In this document: positions 26,680-35,626 of the stretch, piece by piece
How the letters are laid out: the number at the start of each line of letters is the position of its first letter
Numbering within the stretch: position 1 is the first letter of the stretch
Source of the DNA: Prosthecobacter debontii
GTDB taxonomy: Bacteria; Verrucomicrobiota; Verrucomicrobiia; Verrucomicrobiales; Akkermansiaceae
Direction: 5' to 3'
Assembly (NCBI GenBank): GCA_945870855.1
Contig: CAMBTP010000023.1
Span: 1-43,759 of the forward strand
Length of the DNA: 43,759 nt
Notes under the pieces: generated by a model
What the model saw: only the letters and a program-made list of their open reading frames with translations
Databases searched by the model: none
What the model was told of the DNA's origin: nothing
Translations under genes and position numbers: made by a program

Positions 26680-27480
26680 TCACAACTTGAACCTCGGGGA
26701 CTGGCTCAGGAATTTCGCGGGATTGTCGAAAGTGACCTTGCGGATCATCTCCGGCGAGTGCTTACGGCGCTTCATTTCCAACGCGCATTTCGGCACGGCC
26801 ATCGGATCAGATACACCCCAGTCACATGCGGAGTTCATCCAAATATTCTCACTACCATAGACCTCAAGAATATCGATTGCACGGTTCGGAGTGCATTTAC
26901 TCTCCGGATAAAGGGTCATGCCGGCCCAATAGCCCGCGTCGAGAACATGGGCGACCGTATGTTCCTCCACATGGTCGATAATCACCTTGGAATGATCGAG
27001 TTTCGAAAAATTGGAGAGCGAATCGAGAATCAGTTTCGTGCCCTTCAACTTATCCTCCAAGTGGGGAGTATGAATAAGAACGGGTAGGTCGTAATCGAGC
27101 GCGATCTGCACGTGTTCCTCAAAAATCTTCAGCTCGCTACGCGTATTCTTGTTCAACCCAATCTCGCCGATACCAAGGACATTTTCCCGCCCAATGAATT
27201 CGGGGATGAGCGCCATCACCTCCCGCGCGAAGCCCGGATCATCCGCCTCTTTTGGGTTGATGCAGAGCCAGCAGAAATGCTTGATACCATAACGTGCCGC
27301 GCGCTTCGGCTCATACTCGGTAAGCTGCCGGAAATAGTCGTAAAAGCCCGCAGCGGAGGAACGGTCAAAACCGGCCCAGAATGCGGGTTCGCAAAGCGCT
27401 TCGCAGCCCGCTAAGGCGAGCCTTTCGTAGTCATCCGTGGTCCGGCTGACCATGTGAGCATGGGGTTCGATATAACTCAT
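26680..27480 (-). CDS. TatD-family metal-dependent hydrolase (EboB-like)
   Basis: The ATG at 27480 is preferred to an in-frame start at 27663, since MSYIEPHAHMVSRTTDDY is the typical family start; this gives 266 residues. The TIM-barrel metal ligands are visible: His7 and His9 (PHAHM), Glu in GIGEIGLN, His in LIHTPH, His in IIDHVEEH and Asp in NSACDWGVSD. The sequence looks more like the TatD hydrolases of EBO gene clusters (EboB) than like housekeeping TatD nucleases, but no other ebo gene (for example the UbiA-like eboC) is nearby. It starts 4 nt after the stop of the small upstream gene, so the two are coupled. Confidence 0.82.
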   Translation of the reverse strand: MSYIEPHAHMVSRTTDDYERLALAGCEALCEPAFWAGFDRSSAAGFYDYFRQLTEYEPKRAARYGIKHFCWLCINPKEADDPGFAREVMALIPEFIGRENVLGIGEIGLNKNTRSELKIFEEHVQIALDYDLPVLIHTPHLEDKLKGTKLILDSLSNFSKLDHSKVIIDHVEEHTVAHVLDAGYWAGMTLYPESKCTPNRAIDILEVYGSENIWMNSACDWGVSDPMAVPKCALEMKRRKHSPEMIRKVTFDNPAKFLSQSPRFKL

Positions 27481-27484
27481 AGCA

Positions 27485-27721
27485 TCAGGAAACAGGTGCT
27501 CCAGAAGCTCCCTGGAAAGGAGCGGTTTCGGAAAGTTCGGTGGTGTGATCGGAAAATCTCTCCAACACCGCCTTCGCGCGATCGGGACGATTTTCAAGAA
27601 GGATGGGCAGAGCAGCCTTAAAATAACTGAGCCGGATATCATCACCGCCCTCGTGCCTTTCAAGCCGATCCAAGAACGCCGCCAGATCGATCAGGCGCGC
27701 GCGGGCGTCGATGAACTGCAT
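27485..27721 (-). CDS. Small unrecognised protein coupled to the TatD-like hydrolase
   Basis: A 78-residue protein with a helical N-terminus (MQFIDARARLIDLAAFLDRLE) and RLSYFKAALPILL, ending in a Ser/Ala/Pro-rich tail. The internal ATG at 27721 is chosen over ATG 27748 because AAGGA lies about ten bases upstream of it. It is separated from the hydrolase start by 4 nt, so the pair is very likely one operon. I do not recognise the family. It is much shorter than EboA, the usual upstream partner of EboB. Confidence 0.6.
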   Translation of the reverse strand: MQFIDARARLIDLAAFLDRLERHEGGDDIRLSYFKAALPILLENRPDRAKAVLERFSDHTTELSETAPFQGASGAPVS

Positions 27722-27801
27722 GTCCAATAATTCCTTTTTGCTCAGCATGAGTATTTTCGGTGAAGTGTCTGCGGGAGATGTTAAACGATTTTTTCCCTAA
27801 G

Positions 27802-27845
27802 GAGAAAAGAAAAACCCCGCCGCAGAATCGAATTCCGCAGCGGGG
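27802..27845 (-). terminator. Intrinsic terminator (minus strand)
   Basis: The hairpin at 27845-27815 has 13-bp arms and a 5-nt loop; on the minus strand all 13 positions pair (two as G-U), while on the plus strand those two become C-A mismatches. On the minus strand it is followed by TTTTTCTTTT. This fits termination of the transcript coming from the coiled-coil gene and the sulfur operon. Confidence 0.85.
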
Positions 27846-27985
27846 AAAAAATGTGAGCCGCCGTCGCCCCGAGTCTCCGGTATCCCTTAGACGCTGAGCG
27901 GTGGCCGCCCTGAAAACGTTGCCAACTGTGAATGATACGAAAGAGCGATAAGGTCATCTTTCAATCGCGTTCGAAAAAAATTCCG
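27846..27985. other. Structured non-coding spacer, possible small RNA, strand unresolved
   Basis: About 140 nt between the stop of the coiled-coil gene and the minus-strand terminator carry no frame. The GC-rich core at about 27855-27910 can fold: GCCGCC pairs with GGTGGC, enclosing a GTC/GAC element around 27871-27893. That outer stem keeps a G-U pair on plus but a C-A mismatch on minus, whereas the terminator favours minus, so the strand is uncertain. It could be a 3'UTR-derived RNA or an independent RNA. I could not match it to 6S, SRP or tmRNA. Confidence 0.35.
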
Positions 27986-28507
27986 TCACAAGGTTTCGTT
28001 TGAGTTCTCAAGCGATTGCGATTCGGTGAACTGTGCCTTGGAAGCGGAATGGCCGAGACCGGGCACTACTTTCCGCATCAGTTTTGTGAAACCGCTCTCA
28101 GCGGAATTCATTTCCGTCTCGGCCTGACGCATCGCCTTCTCCCAAGCTCCCGCAAAACCAGGAGCCTGCTCCCGCATTGCACTGACCGCCATCTCTTGGA
28201 TGCGGAACTGGCGCTGCTCAGCCCTGTCCGGCTTATTCTGCAAAGCCGCGAGATTCACGCGGAGATTCTCATTTTGCACTTTCAGCTCCTCTATCTGTTT
28301 GATGAGCGTGTCGTTGCCAGACGCGGTGATTTTCATCTGGGTGTTGAGGTGCGACTGCATATCGCGCATTTCGCCCTCAATGCGTCGGATCTCGCGCTTG
28401 AAATGAATCTTCGAGGCAATCGCGTTTTTTAGAATGAAGCCCGCGATGAGAAGCCCGAGGCCAAATCCCCATACGAACGGGTTCCTGATGATTTCCTGAA
28501 AATCCAT
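27986..28507 (-). CDS. Membrane-anchored coiled-coil protein, function unknown
   Basis: The ATG at 28507 is preferred to an in-frame start at 28603 because it directly begins MDFQEIIRNPFVWGFGLGLL, an N-terminal membrane segment (about residues 11-30). The remaining 173-residue product is a predicted coiled coil with heptad-like stretches (REIRRIEGEMRDMQSHL and IKQIEELKVQNENLRVNL), then a Met/Ala/Glu-rich helical part. It resembles small membrane-anchored coiled-coil scaffolds, but no family is recognised. It follows cysK by 65 nt on the same strand and may be the last gene of the sulfur-assimilation transcript. Confidence 0.7.
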   Translation of the reverse strand: MDFQEIIRNPFVWGFGLGLLIAGFILKNAIASKIHFKREIRRIEGEMRDMQSHLNTQMKITASGNDTLIKQIEELKVQNENLRVNLAALQNKPDRAEQRQFRIQEMAVSAMREQAPGFAGAWEKAMRQAETEMNSAESGFTKLMRKVVPGLGHSASKAQFTESQSLENSNETL

Positions 28508-28572
28508 GATCTTTGTGATTACGCGTTGGAGATGTGCTGGGTTTTCCGGTGCTTCCCCTACGCCATATCCGC

Positions 28573-29532
28573 CTAGATTTCCTGCACCGGTAGAGCGGCG
28601 CATTCCTCACGAAGCTTATCGGCAAGAGGCGTGGATAGATAACGCTCACTGGAGGAGCAGCCAATGGTGACGATGCGCTTGCCCTTGAATTCAGGACGTT
28701 TTGCGATCTGCATGGCGGCCCATACATTGGCTCCGGTGGAAATTCCGGCAGGTAAACCTTCTTGCTGGGCGAGCGCCTGCGCAGTGGCGAACGCGTCCTC
28801 ATTGGAGACAAGGATCGTCTCGTCAATGATGCCCACGTTGAGATTCCCAGGAATGAAGCCCGCGCCGATGCCTTGGATCATGTGAGGTCCCGGCTGTCCG
28901 CCGGAAATAACAGGGCTGTTCGCTGGCTCTACCGCAAAGATCTTTATATCGCGGCGGGATTTCAGGACTTCGGAAACGCCTGTGATCGTGCCACCAGTGC
29001 CAACACCTGCGACGAAGACGTCAATCTCGCCATCCGTGTCACGCCAGATTTCCTCGGCCGTCGTCTCGCGATGCACCTGCGGGTTAGCGGGGTTATCGAA
29101 CTGCCCGGGGCCGAACGCGCCAGGCGTTTCCGCGAGAAGCTTTTTCGCCATGGCAATCGCGCCTCCCATACCTCTCGCACGCGGGGTGAGAACGATCTCG
29201 GCACCAAGCAGACGAAGTAAAACCCTGCGCTCGATCGACATACTCTCGGGCATGGTGAGAATGCAGCGGTAACCTTTTGAGCGCGCGACGAATGCCAGTG
29301 CGATACCTGTATTACCGGATGTCGGCTCGATGATCAGTCCGCCGGGCTTGAGAAGTCCATCACGCTCGCCAGCCTCGATCATCGCCTTTCCGATCCGGTC
29401 TTTCACACTGAAAAGTGGATTGAAAAACTCAGCCTTCACACAGATCTCGGCCTCAAGGCCTTTCGTGATGTGGTTAAGACGAATGAGAGGGGTGTTGCCT
29501 ATGGTGGCGACCATGTTTTCTGCGATGTTCAT
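28573..29532 (-). CDS. cysK: Cysteine synthase A (O-acetylserine sulfhydrylase)
   Basis: A 319-residue PLP enzyme that makes cysteine from O-acetylserine and sulfide. The PLP lysine is Lys44 in [11 protein letters not shown]; the substrate loop is [12 protein letters not shown]; the PLP phosphate loop is [11 protein letters not shown]; and the C-terminal [10 protein letters not shown] closes the active site. The ATG at 29532 ([19 protein letters not shown]) is the standard family start; an in-frame ATG at 29625 would add 31 non-conserved residues. It closes the sulfide-consuming end of the cysJIH cluster. A 147-nt gap to cysH may hold its own promoter. Confidence 0.95.
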   Translation of the reverse strand: MNIAENMVATIGNTPLIRLNHITKGLEAEICVKAEFFNPLFSVKDRIGKAMIEAGERDGLLKPGGLIIEPTSGNTGIALAFVARSKGYRCILTMPESMSIERRVLLRLLGAEIVLTPRARGMGGAIAMAKKLLAETPGAFGPGQFDNPANPQVHRETTAEEIWRDTDGEIDVFVAGVGTGGTITGVSEVLKSRRDIKIFAVEPANSPVISGGQPGPHMIQGIGAGFIPGNLNVGIIDETILVSNEDAFATAQALAQQEGLPAGISTGANVWAAMQIAKRPEFKGKRIVTIGCSSSERYLSTPLADKLREECAALPVQEI

Positions 29533-29679
29533 AAAGGTTGTAGGGTCGGATGTAGAGGCACCTTGGAAAAAATTGCCCGCTCCCGCCAGTCCAAAATAAA
29601 TGGTAGGAATTTGTGTGAAAATCAAGATGCACTAGAATTCGGGTCAGGAACCTCTTCTCGGCATATCTAAATTCCAGGC

Positions 29680-30414
29680 TCAGATCTGGAAATCGGAAGT
29701 GGCGGAATCGAGGTGGAGTCCGCACTCGTATCTCTCGCCGTTGAAGCGGGTGCCGTTGGCTGTGCCATCCTCGGAGGGACGGGTGCTGTGCCAATCGCCC
29801 ATGGTCACGTAACCTTGCTCCGCGAGAGGATGGCGAGGGAGCTGATTATGGTGGAAAAATAGATCCACCTGCGCGTCCGCCCAATCGAGTATGGGATATA
29901 CCTTTGTGGTTTTTTTCTGTTGCTCAGCGAGAGCCCTAACTTGTCGCGTCTCTGAATGAGCCCGGCGCAGGCCGCTGATCCAGACATCGCCGCCGATCTC
30001 ACGCAGTGCACGATTCATGGGCTCGATCTTGGTAAGTAGCCCGTATCTTTCTGATCCGTCTTTACCGTTTTCCCAAAGATTTCCCCAAAGTGCTTGGATG
30101 CGCGCTGCGGAAATAGTGGGTTGATATATGCGGTAGTCGAGCGGGAATTTCTCCATCAACTCGTCTGCATACTGGTAGGTCTCGGGAAATAGAAATCCGG
30201 TATCGATGAATACAACGGGGACGTCAGGCGCGTGTTCATGGAGTAGTTTGAGCATCACTGCTGCCTGCAGGCCAAAGCTGGTGCTGGCCACAAGTCTCGA
30301 ACCAAGTCGCTCACGCAGCAACTCAAGCCGCTGCCCCGCGCGCAGATCCTGCATATCAGCGGAGAGCTGTGCGGGATCGGGATCGGCCATCGGGATGACG
30401 TTGAGAGCTTCCAT
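29680..30414 (-). CDS. cysH: Phosphoadenylyl-sulfate (PAPS) reductase
   Basis: The 244-residue enzyme reduces PAPS to sulfite with thioredoxin. Family features are LVASTSFGLQAAVML (the PP-loop-like phosphate site), FIDTGFLFPETY, SGLRRAHSETR and the catalytic Cys231 in ERYECGLH close to the C-terminus. The paired cysteines (CC...CxxC) that hold the 4Fe-4S cluster in APS reductases are missing, with PMNRALREIGG at the equivalent place, so PAPS rather than APS is predicted as substrate. It starts 8 nt after cysI, in the same operon. ATP sulfurylase and APS kinase are not in the window. Confidence 0.93.
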   Translation of the reverse strand: MEALNVIPMADPDPAQLSADMQDLRAGQRLELLRERLGSRLVASTSFGLQAAVMLKLLHEHAPDVPVVFIDTGFLFPETYQYADELMEKFPLDYRIYQPTISAARIQALWGNLWENGKDGSERYGLLTKIEPMNRALREIGGDVWISGLRRAHSETRQVRALAEQQKKTTKVYPILDWADAQVDLFFHHNQLPRHPLAEQGYVTMGDWHSTRPSEDGTANGTRFNGERYECGLHLDSATSDFQI

Positions 30415-30422
30415 GTGTGTAT

Positions 30423-32138
30423 TTAGGCGTGTGCGTCTGCAAGGATGTTCTTATGGAAATCCTTACCCTGCTCTGTGGCGGCCACGTAGCCCGCACGGAT
30501 GCAGAAATCCCCGAAGCGCTCGCCCTCAGTGCGCTCTTTTGCGTAGCGACTGATAATGGGGGCGAGCAGTTCCTTGATCTCCGTTCCTGGGAAATTCTCG
30601 CGATAGAGTTTTGATAAACGCTGCCCAGCGAAGCCACCACCAAGATAGACGTTATAGCCACCCGGCGAGCGACCCACAAAGCCGATCTCGGAAATGTACG
30701 GCCGTGCGCAGCCGTTCGGGCAGCCGGTCATGCGGATCGTTATCGCATCGTGGCGGAGGCCGGCTTTTTCGATTTCTTCTTCAAGCTCGGTGAGTAGATC
30801 GGGAAGATACCTTTCCGACTCGGCGAGGGAGAGTGCACAGGTCGGCAGCGCGACGCAGGCAAGCGAATTCAGCCGCAGCGCACTTTTCAGGTGGCTGTCC
30901 TTAATACCGTATTGCTCGAGAAACTTTTCGATTTCCGGACGTTTCTCGGCAGAAACATTTGCGATCATTAGGTTCTGGTTCGCAGTGAGGCGGAAGTCGC
31001 CGTCGTGGATTTTCGCGATCTCGCGGAGGCCTGTGCGCATCGGGTAGCTAGGCGTATCAAGCACGCGACCGCCTTGAATAAAGAGGGTAAGATTGAATTT
31101 TCCGTTCACACCCTCGACCCAACCGTAGCGATCGCCGTTGTCCTCGAATTTAAAATCGCGCACGGGGCCGAGTTCGTAGCCGAGGTATTCGTTGAGCTTC
31201 GCCAAAATCCAATCCGGACCGTAGTCATCGACCGTGTATTTCATCCGCGCATGCTTGCGCTCAGTGCGGCAACCGAAATCGCGTTGCACCATCACCACTT
31301 TCTCGGAGACATCGCTGACCTGCGCCACCGTGCAGAAACCGATCACATCTGCGAGCCGCGGATAGGTGTCCTCCGCGCCGTGGGTCATGCCCATCCCGCC
31401 GCCGACTGCGACGTTGAAGCCGACCAGTTTCCCCTGCTCGACGATGGCGATAAACGACAGGCAATTCGCGTAGATATCGACATCATTCGATGGCGGCACT
31501 GCGATAGTAATCTTGAATTTCCGAGGAAGGTAAGTCTTGCCATAGATCGGCTCGAAATCCTCCTCGGTCGATTCCACCTTCTCGCCGTCGAGCCAAATCT
31601 CGTGGTAAGCGCGAGTGGCGGGTGTGAGGTGGTCGGAGATTTGCTGGGAAACTTTCAGGACTTCCGCGTGTACCTCGGAGAGATACGGGTTCGGGTTGCA
31701 CATCACGTTGCGGTTCACGTCGCCGCAGGCCGCGATGGTATCCATCGCCGCTTGGTTGATCTCCGCAATCGTGCGCTTGAGGTTCGACTTGATGATTCCG
31801 TGGAACTGAAACGCTTGGCGCGTGGTGAGCTTGATCGTTCCGTTCGCAAACTGCGTGGCCATTCGATCCGTTTCCAGCCACTGCTGCGGGGTCGCGACAC
31901 CGCCCGGCACGCGGATGCGGATCATGAAAGAATATGCCTTGTCTAGCTTGTGCTTGCGGCGGTTTGGGCGGAGGTCGCGGTCGTCCTGCTGGTAGGTCCC
32001 ATGGAATTTCAGTAATTGCTGGTCATCCTCGCTCATGGAACCGGTAGAAAGGTCGGCGAGACCTTCCTTGATCGTCCCACGCAGGTAGTTGCTACGGGTC
32101 TTGATGTATTCGTTGGCCGCTAGTTTTTGTTCGGACAT
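30423..32138 (-). CDS. cysI: Assimilatory sulfite reductase hemoprotein subunit
   Basis: The 571-residue siroheme/4Fe-4S subunit reduces sulfite to sulfide. The cluster and siroheme cysteines are Cys428, Cys434 (CVALPTC), Cys473 and Cys477 ([11 protein letters not shown]), with spacing of 6, 39 and 4 identical to E. coli CysI. The N-terminus has [20 protein letters not shown] and [18 protein letters not shown], typical of NADPH-dependent CysI. ATG start at 32138, 42 nt after cysJ. It forms the alpha8beta4-type complex with CysJ. Confidence 0.96.
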   Translation of the reverse strand: MSEQKLAANEYIKTRSNYLRGTIKEGLADLSTGSMSEDDQQLLKFHGTYQQDDRDLRPNRRKHKLDKAYSFMIRIRVPGGVATPQQWLETDRMATQFANGTIKLTTRQAFQFHGIIKSNLKRTIAEINQAAMDTIAACGDVNRNVMCNPNPYLSEVHAEVLKVSQQISDHLTPATRAYHEIWLDGEKVESTEEDFEPIYGKTYLPRKFKITIAVPPSNDVDIYANCLSFIAIVEQGKLVGFNVAVGGGMGMTHGAEDTYPRLADVIGFCTVAQVSDVSEKVVMVQRDFGCRTERKHARMKYTVDDYGPDWILAKLNEYLGYELGPVRDFKFEDNGDRYGWVEGVNGKFNLTLFIQGGRVLDTPSYPMRTGLREIAKIHDGDFRLTANQNLMIANVSAEKRPEIEKFLEQYGIKDSHLKSALRLNSLACVALPTCALSLAESERYLPDLLTELEEEIEKAGLRHDAITIRMTGCPNGCARPYISEIGFVGRSPGGYNVYLGGGFAGQRLSKLYRENFPGTEIKELLAPIISRYAKERTEGERFGDFCIRAGYVAATEQGKDFHKNILADAHA

Positions 32139-32180
32139 AAAAAAATCTTCTCTGGTATCTGGTTTCTGGAATCCGGTTTC

Positions 32181-33935
32181 TCAATACACATCACGCTGGT
32201 AGCGCTTGGATTTCTTGAGGTTTTCGACGTAGGTCTCGGCCTCTTCGCGGTTTTTTGCGCCTTGTTCTTCGACGATAGAGACGAGCGCCTCGTGGACGTC
32301 GGCGGCCATGCGGTTGGCATCGCCGCAGACATAGAAATGTGCGCCATCTTCAAGCCACGCGTATAGCTCCGCGCCTTTTTCTAACATCTTGTCTTGGACA
32401 TAGACTTTCTCCGGTTGGTCGCGGGAGAAGGCGAGATCGAGTTTGGTTAGCTGGCCGCTTTTTAGAAAATCCTGCCACTCAAGCTGATAGAGGAAATCGT
32501 AGGTGTAGCGTTGGTCGCCGAAGAATAGCCAATTTTTCCCGGCGGAACCGAGTGCCGCGCGGTGCTCGATAAACGAACGAAACGGCGCAATCCCCGTCCC
32601 AGGACCGACCATGATGATCGGCGTGTTACCATCGTCGGGTAGGCGGAAATTCTTGTTCGGCTGGACGAAGATCGGAACATTCGCTCCCGTTTTTGCAGCA
32701 TCCGCGAGGAAGGTAGAGCAGACACCTTTCCGTGATCTACCATAAGTCTCGTACCTCACTGCCGCCACCGTGAGATGCACCTCATCCGGATGCGCCAGTA
32801 GGCTGGATGCGATGGAGTAAAGACGCACGGGTAGTTTGCGGAAAATGCCAGCGAGTGCCTCGGCGGAAAGGCCTTGCGGGGCGAAGTCGATGATCGCATC
32901 GACGATCTCTCGACCGTCGTTGTATGCCTTGAGCTTTTCCTTCGCGTCTTCCTCAAGCAGCGCTGCAAGCTCGGCGGAACCTGTTGCCTCCGCAAGTTTC
33001 TTGAGCACTGCTTTGGAGAGCGCAGTGATATCGAAATCCTCACGCAGCGCATCGGCCAAAAGCTTTTTCCCAACACCTTTAACCTCGATCTGCTCGGTGC
33101 CTTTCAGCTTTGCGGCGGCGAGGATGTCTTTGACCATGGAAGGGCAATTTGTAGCCAACACAGCGAGCGCATCGCCCGGCTCATAAACCAATCCGCTACC
33201 AGCCAGCGAAAGCTCGACATGGACAGTCTCCTTTGCGGAGCCCTCACCGTTGAGCAGCAGGTTATCCAGCACCTCGGAGGGAAACGGATTTTTCTTTCCG
33301 AACTCTTCAGTGGCAGCGACCGAATCGGCAGCAACATAAACCGGAGCGGCAACCGTTGGTGACAGCGCCGTGATCGCGGAAGCAAACCACTCGGTATAAG
33401 TATCCTCATAATCTACATCGCAATCCGCGCGGGGAGCCACACGGGTCGCCCCGAGTATTTCCAGACGTGAATCGAACTGCTTTCCAATCTCGCAGAATTT
33501 TTCATAGGAGGTATCGCCGAGTGAGCAGACAGAGAATTTCACGCCATCGAGCTTCACGTCCTGTTCCATGAAAGCCTTGTGGAAAGATATCGCCGTTTCG
33601 GGTGCTTCGCCATCGCCCCATGTGGAAACGATCACGAGCAGTTTATCGGTTTTCGCGAGATCGGCAGGCGAGATGTCTGACATGTTTTTCATCACCGCCT
33701 TGAAGCCGCGCTTCTTCGCTTCCTTGACTGCACGATCTGCGAGTTGCTCGGAGTTTCCGCTTTCGGTGCCATAAAGAACCGTGAGCTTTCCGGCAGCAAC
33801 GGGAGCTGAAGCGGCAGTGGGCGCAGCGGCGAGAAATCCGCTCAACCAGCCGCGCTGCAAAGCATCGAATCCAGTAAGCAATGATTCCAACGCTTTGCGC
33901 TGGTCGAGTGAGAAGGGTGAACTGTCGGGAAGCAT
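32181..33935 (-). CDS. cysJ: Sulfite reductase flavoprotein subunit
   Basis: A 584-residue diflavin reductase that passes electrons from NADPH through FAD and FMN to CysI. The flavodoxin-like FMN domain begins with TVLYGTESGNSEQLADRA near residue 52; the FAD site is VRLYSIASS near residue 371; the NADPH site is MVGPGTGIAPFRSFIEHR near residue 440; and the C-terminus ends in the family-typical KRYQRDVY after YVCGDANRMAADV. The N-terminus (LDQRKALESLLTGFDALQRGWLSGF) is the CysJ-type interaction helix. It is the first gene of the sulfur operon; ATG start at 33935. Confidence 0.95.
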   Translation of the reverse strand: MLPDSSPFSLDQRKALESLLTGFDALQRGWLSGFLAAAPTAASAPVAAGKLTVLYGTESGNSEQLADRAVKEAKKRGFKAVMKNMSDISPADLAKTDKLLVIVSTWGDGEAPETAISFHKAFMEQDVKLDGVKFSVCSLGDTSYEKFCEIGKQFDSRLEILGATRVAPRADCDVDYEDTYTEWFASAITALSPTVAAPVYVAADSVAATEEFGKKNPFPSEVLDNLLLNGEGSAKETVHVELSLAGSGLVYEPGDALAVLATNCPSMVKDILAAAKLKGTEQIEVKGVGKKLLADALREDFDITALSKAVLKKLAEATGSAELAALLEEDAKEKLKAYNDGREIVDAIIDFAPQGLSAEALAGIFRKLPVRLYSIASSLLAHPDEVHLTVAAVRYETYGRSRKGVCSTFLADAAKTGANVPIFVQPNKNFRLPDDGNTPIIMVGPGTGIAPFRSFIEHRAALGSAGKNWLFFGDQRYTYDFLYQLEWQDFLKSGQLTKLDLAFSRDQPEKVYVQDKMLEKGAELYAWLEDGAHFYVCGDANRMAADVHEALVSIVEEQGAKNREEAETYVENLKKSKRYQRDVY

Positions 33936-33976
33936 AATCCTTAGTATATTACCTTGTTTTGTCAGGTTTCTGAGAA

Positions 33977-34008
33977 AAGTTGCACCGTGAATCGCTACTG
34001 AGCAACTT
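33977..34008. terminator. Weak hairpin between nuoF and cysJ
   Basis: AAGTTGC at 33977-33983 and GCAACTT at 34002-34008 form a 7-bp stem around an 18-nt loop. T-rich tracts lie on both sides (CTTTTTT on plus, TTTTC on minus), so it could end nuoF transcription on minus. The large loop makes it a weak call. Confidence 0.35.
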
Positions 34009-34026
34009 CTTTTTTGGCCGAGTCCC

Positions 34027-35418
34027 TTAGGAAACCAAAAACTTGTGTTGCTCGGCAGCCTCGGGATTCAATTCTTGCGGCGAGATATTCGCTACCGTTT
34101 CCGATAGAAGTTCATCGCGGAATTTCGCGATGATCGCCTCGACAGGCCATGAGGATGCCTCGCCGAACGCGCAGATGGTGCGACCGTCAATCTGATAGGC
34201 CACGCTTTCCAAAGTCGTGATATCCTCAGGCGTCGCTTGTCCTGCCACAAGGCGGTCGGAGATTTTTTTCATCCAGGTGGAACCCTCGCGGCATGGTGTG
34301 CATTGGCCGCAGGATTCGTGTGCGTAGAAGGCATTGATGTTGTTGAGCACCCAGGACATTTTCCGAGTGTCGTCGAGGACAATGACCCCGCCGGAGCCGG
34401 CCATAGAACCGCAAGCAGCTAGGGAATCGAAGTCCATGGGAATATCCCAGAAGGAGAGCTCGCGCTCGGTGCCATCCGGATTTTTGAGTTTGAAAACCTC
34501 GCTGGCCTTGAGAATTTTCGAGGACGAACCGCCGGGGATCACAGCCTTTATTTCCCTACCATCCTTCGGACCGCCGCACATGTCGTAGAGCAATTCACGC
34601 ATCGTCACCTTGCCGACCTCAACCTCGAAGTATCCGGGATTTTTCACATCGCCAGAGACGCAGAGAATGCGGGTGCCGGTGTTGCGGGCGACACCGAGCT
34701 TGGCGTATTCATCGCCGCCCATGCTGATAATGTGCTTCACATGGCAGAGCGACTCGACGTTGTTCACGATCGTCGGGCACATGTAGAGGCCCAGAGCTGC
34801 GGGGAAATACGGCGGCTTGATCCGCGGATAGGGGCGTTTTCCTTCCAATGACTCGATGAGACCCGTCTCCTCGCCGCAGATATAAGCACCCGCGCCGCGG
34901 TGGACGTAGATCTCCAGATCGAAGCCGGAACCGAGAATATTTTTTCCGATGAAATTCTTCGCACGAGCATCTTCAATCGCCTTCTCAACGATGATTGCCG
35001 CCTCGGGAAACTCCTCGCGTAGATAGATATACGCAGTGTGCGCGCCGACGGCGAAGCAGGAGATCACCATACCTTCAATGAGCTGATGAGGATCTTGGTG
35101 AAGGATGTAGCGATCCTTAAAAGTGCCTGGCTCGGATTCGTCGCCGTTACAGATCAAGTAAACCGGCTTGGTGTTATTAGGCGGAATGAACGTCCATTTC
35201 ATCCCAGTCGGAAAACCTGCGCCTCCCCTGCCCCGCAGCCCGGATTTTTTCACCTCTTCGGTGATATCCTTCGGTGCCATCGCAAACGCCTTTTTCAGAT
35301 CCTCGTATCCGCCGTCCTTGATATAGGTATCGATGGATGGATCCCAACCTGCTCGGTCAACGTTCTTAAAAATGAGCCGGTATTCGCGTTCGTGAGGCTG
35401 TTTCGTGTAGGAGATCAT
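34027..35418 (-). CDS. nuoF: NADH-quinone oxidoreductase subunit F
   Basis: The 463-residue subunit carries the NADH and FMN sites and the N3 4Fe-4S cluster of complex I. The FMN/NADH part has GLRGRGGAGFPTGMKW and GAGAYICGEETGLIESLEG. The N3 ligands are in SCGQCTPCREGS with a fourth Cys in RTICAFGEASSWPV. The ATG at 35418 (MISYTKQPHEREYRLIFKN) is chosen over an in-frame start at 35559 because the extra 47 residues are not conserved-looking. No nuoE, nuoG or other nuo gene is next to it, so either complex I genes are dispersed or this F subunit serves another partner such as a formate dehydrogenase or hydrogenase. Confidence 0.93.
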   Translation of the reverse strand: MISYTKQPHEREYRLIFKNVDRAGWDPSIDTYIKDGGYEDLKKAFAMAPKDITEEVKKSGLRGRGGAGFPTGMKWTFIPPNNTKPVYLICNGDESEPGTFKDRYILHQDPHQLIEGMVISCFAVGAHTAYIYLREEFPEAAIIVEKAIEDARAKNFIGKNILGSGFDLEIYVHRGAGAYICGEETGLIESLEGKRPYPRIKPPYFPAALGLYMCPTIVNNVESLCHVKHIISMGGDEYAKLGVARNTGTRILCVSGDVKNPGYFEVEVGKVTMRELLYDMCGGPKDGREIKAVIPGGSSSKILKASEVFKLKNPDGTERELSFWDIPMDFDSLAACGSMAGSGGVIVLDDTRKMSWVLNNINAFYAHESCGQCTPCREGSTWMKKISDRLVAGQATPEDITTLESVAYQIDGRTICAFGEASSWPVEAIIAKFRDELLSETVANISPQELNPEAAEQHKFLVS

Positions 35419-35476
35419 AAGCGGCGCGCGGAATATGAGCGCGGATCGGCGGATTGGGAAAGCCGGAATCGGGAAT

Positions 35477-35494
35477 TTGTGAAATTTTTCACAA
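35477..35494. promoter_or_regulatory. 18-bp inverted repeat in the nuoF-rpmI divergent region
   Basis: TTGTGAAA-TT-TTTCACAA is a perfect palindrome with 8-bp arms, 59 nt upstream of the nuoF start and 133 nt upstream of rpmI. The form suits a dimeric repressor or activator site; the regulator is unknown. The stretch 35419-35626 holds nothing else that I can name. Confidence 0.4.
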
Positions 35495-35626
35495 GCTACC
35501 GATTTCGCCCCTCTGATGCAATTCGACCTTGGAAAGAGCATCTGGAATCTATCCGCCAAAAAAGAACTAATTTTTAGCCCACTTTTGTCTTGCCAAGCCC
35601 ATTTGGTTCAGTAGTTTTCGCGCCCC

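Noticed and set aside
26680..27748. A complete EBO cluster
   Set aside because: Only the EboB-like hydrolase is recognisable; the upstream gene is far too short for EboA and eboC-F are absent.
27846..27985. 6S, SRP or tmRNA gene
   Set aside because: None of the defining conserved segments is visible, the length is short for 6S, and strand evidence conflicts; kept only as an unassigned structured region.
31005..31946. Plus-strand open frame of 313 codons
   Set aside because: It lies wholly antisense to cysI and has a composition typical of a shadow frame, rich in Arg, His and Val without motifs.
28573..33935. Riboswitch control of the cys operon
   Set aside because: I looked for SAM-type aptamer features upstream of cysJ and cysK and saw none; the leader before cysJ is short.
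35419..35559. 47-residue N-terminal extension of NuoF
   Set aside because: It does not look like a signal or family sequence, and the ATG at 35418 gives the usual NuoF start; the extension also covers the palindrome.
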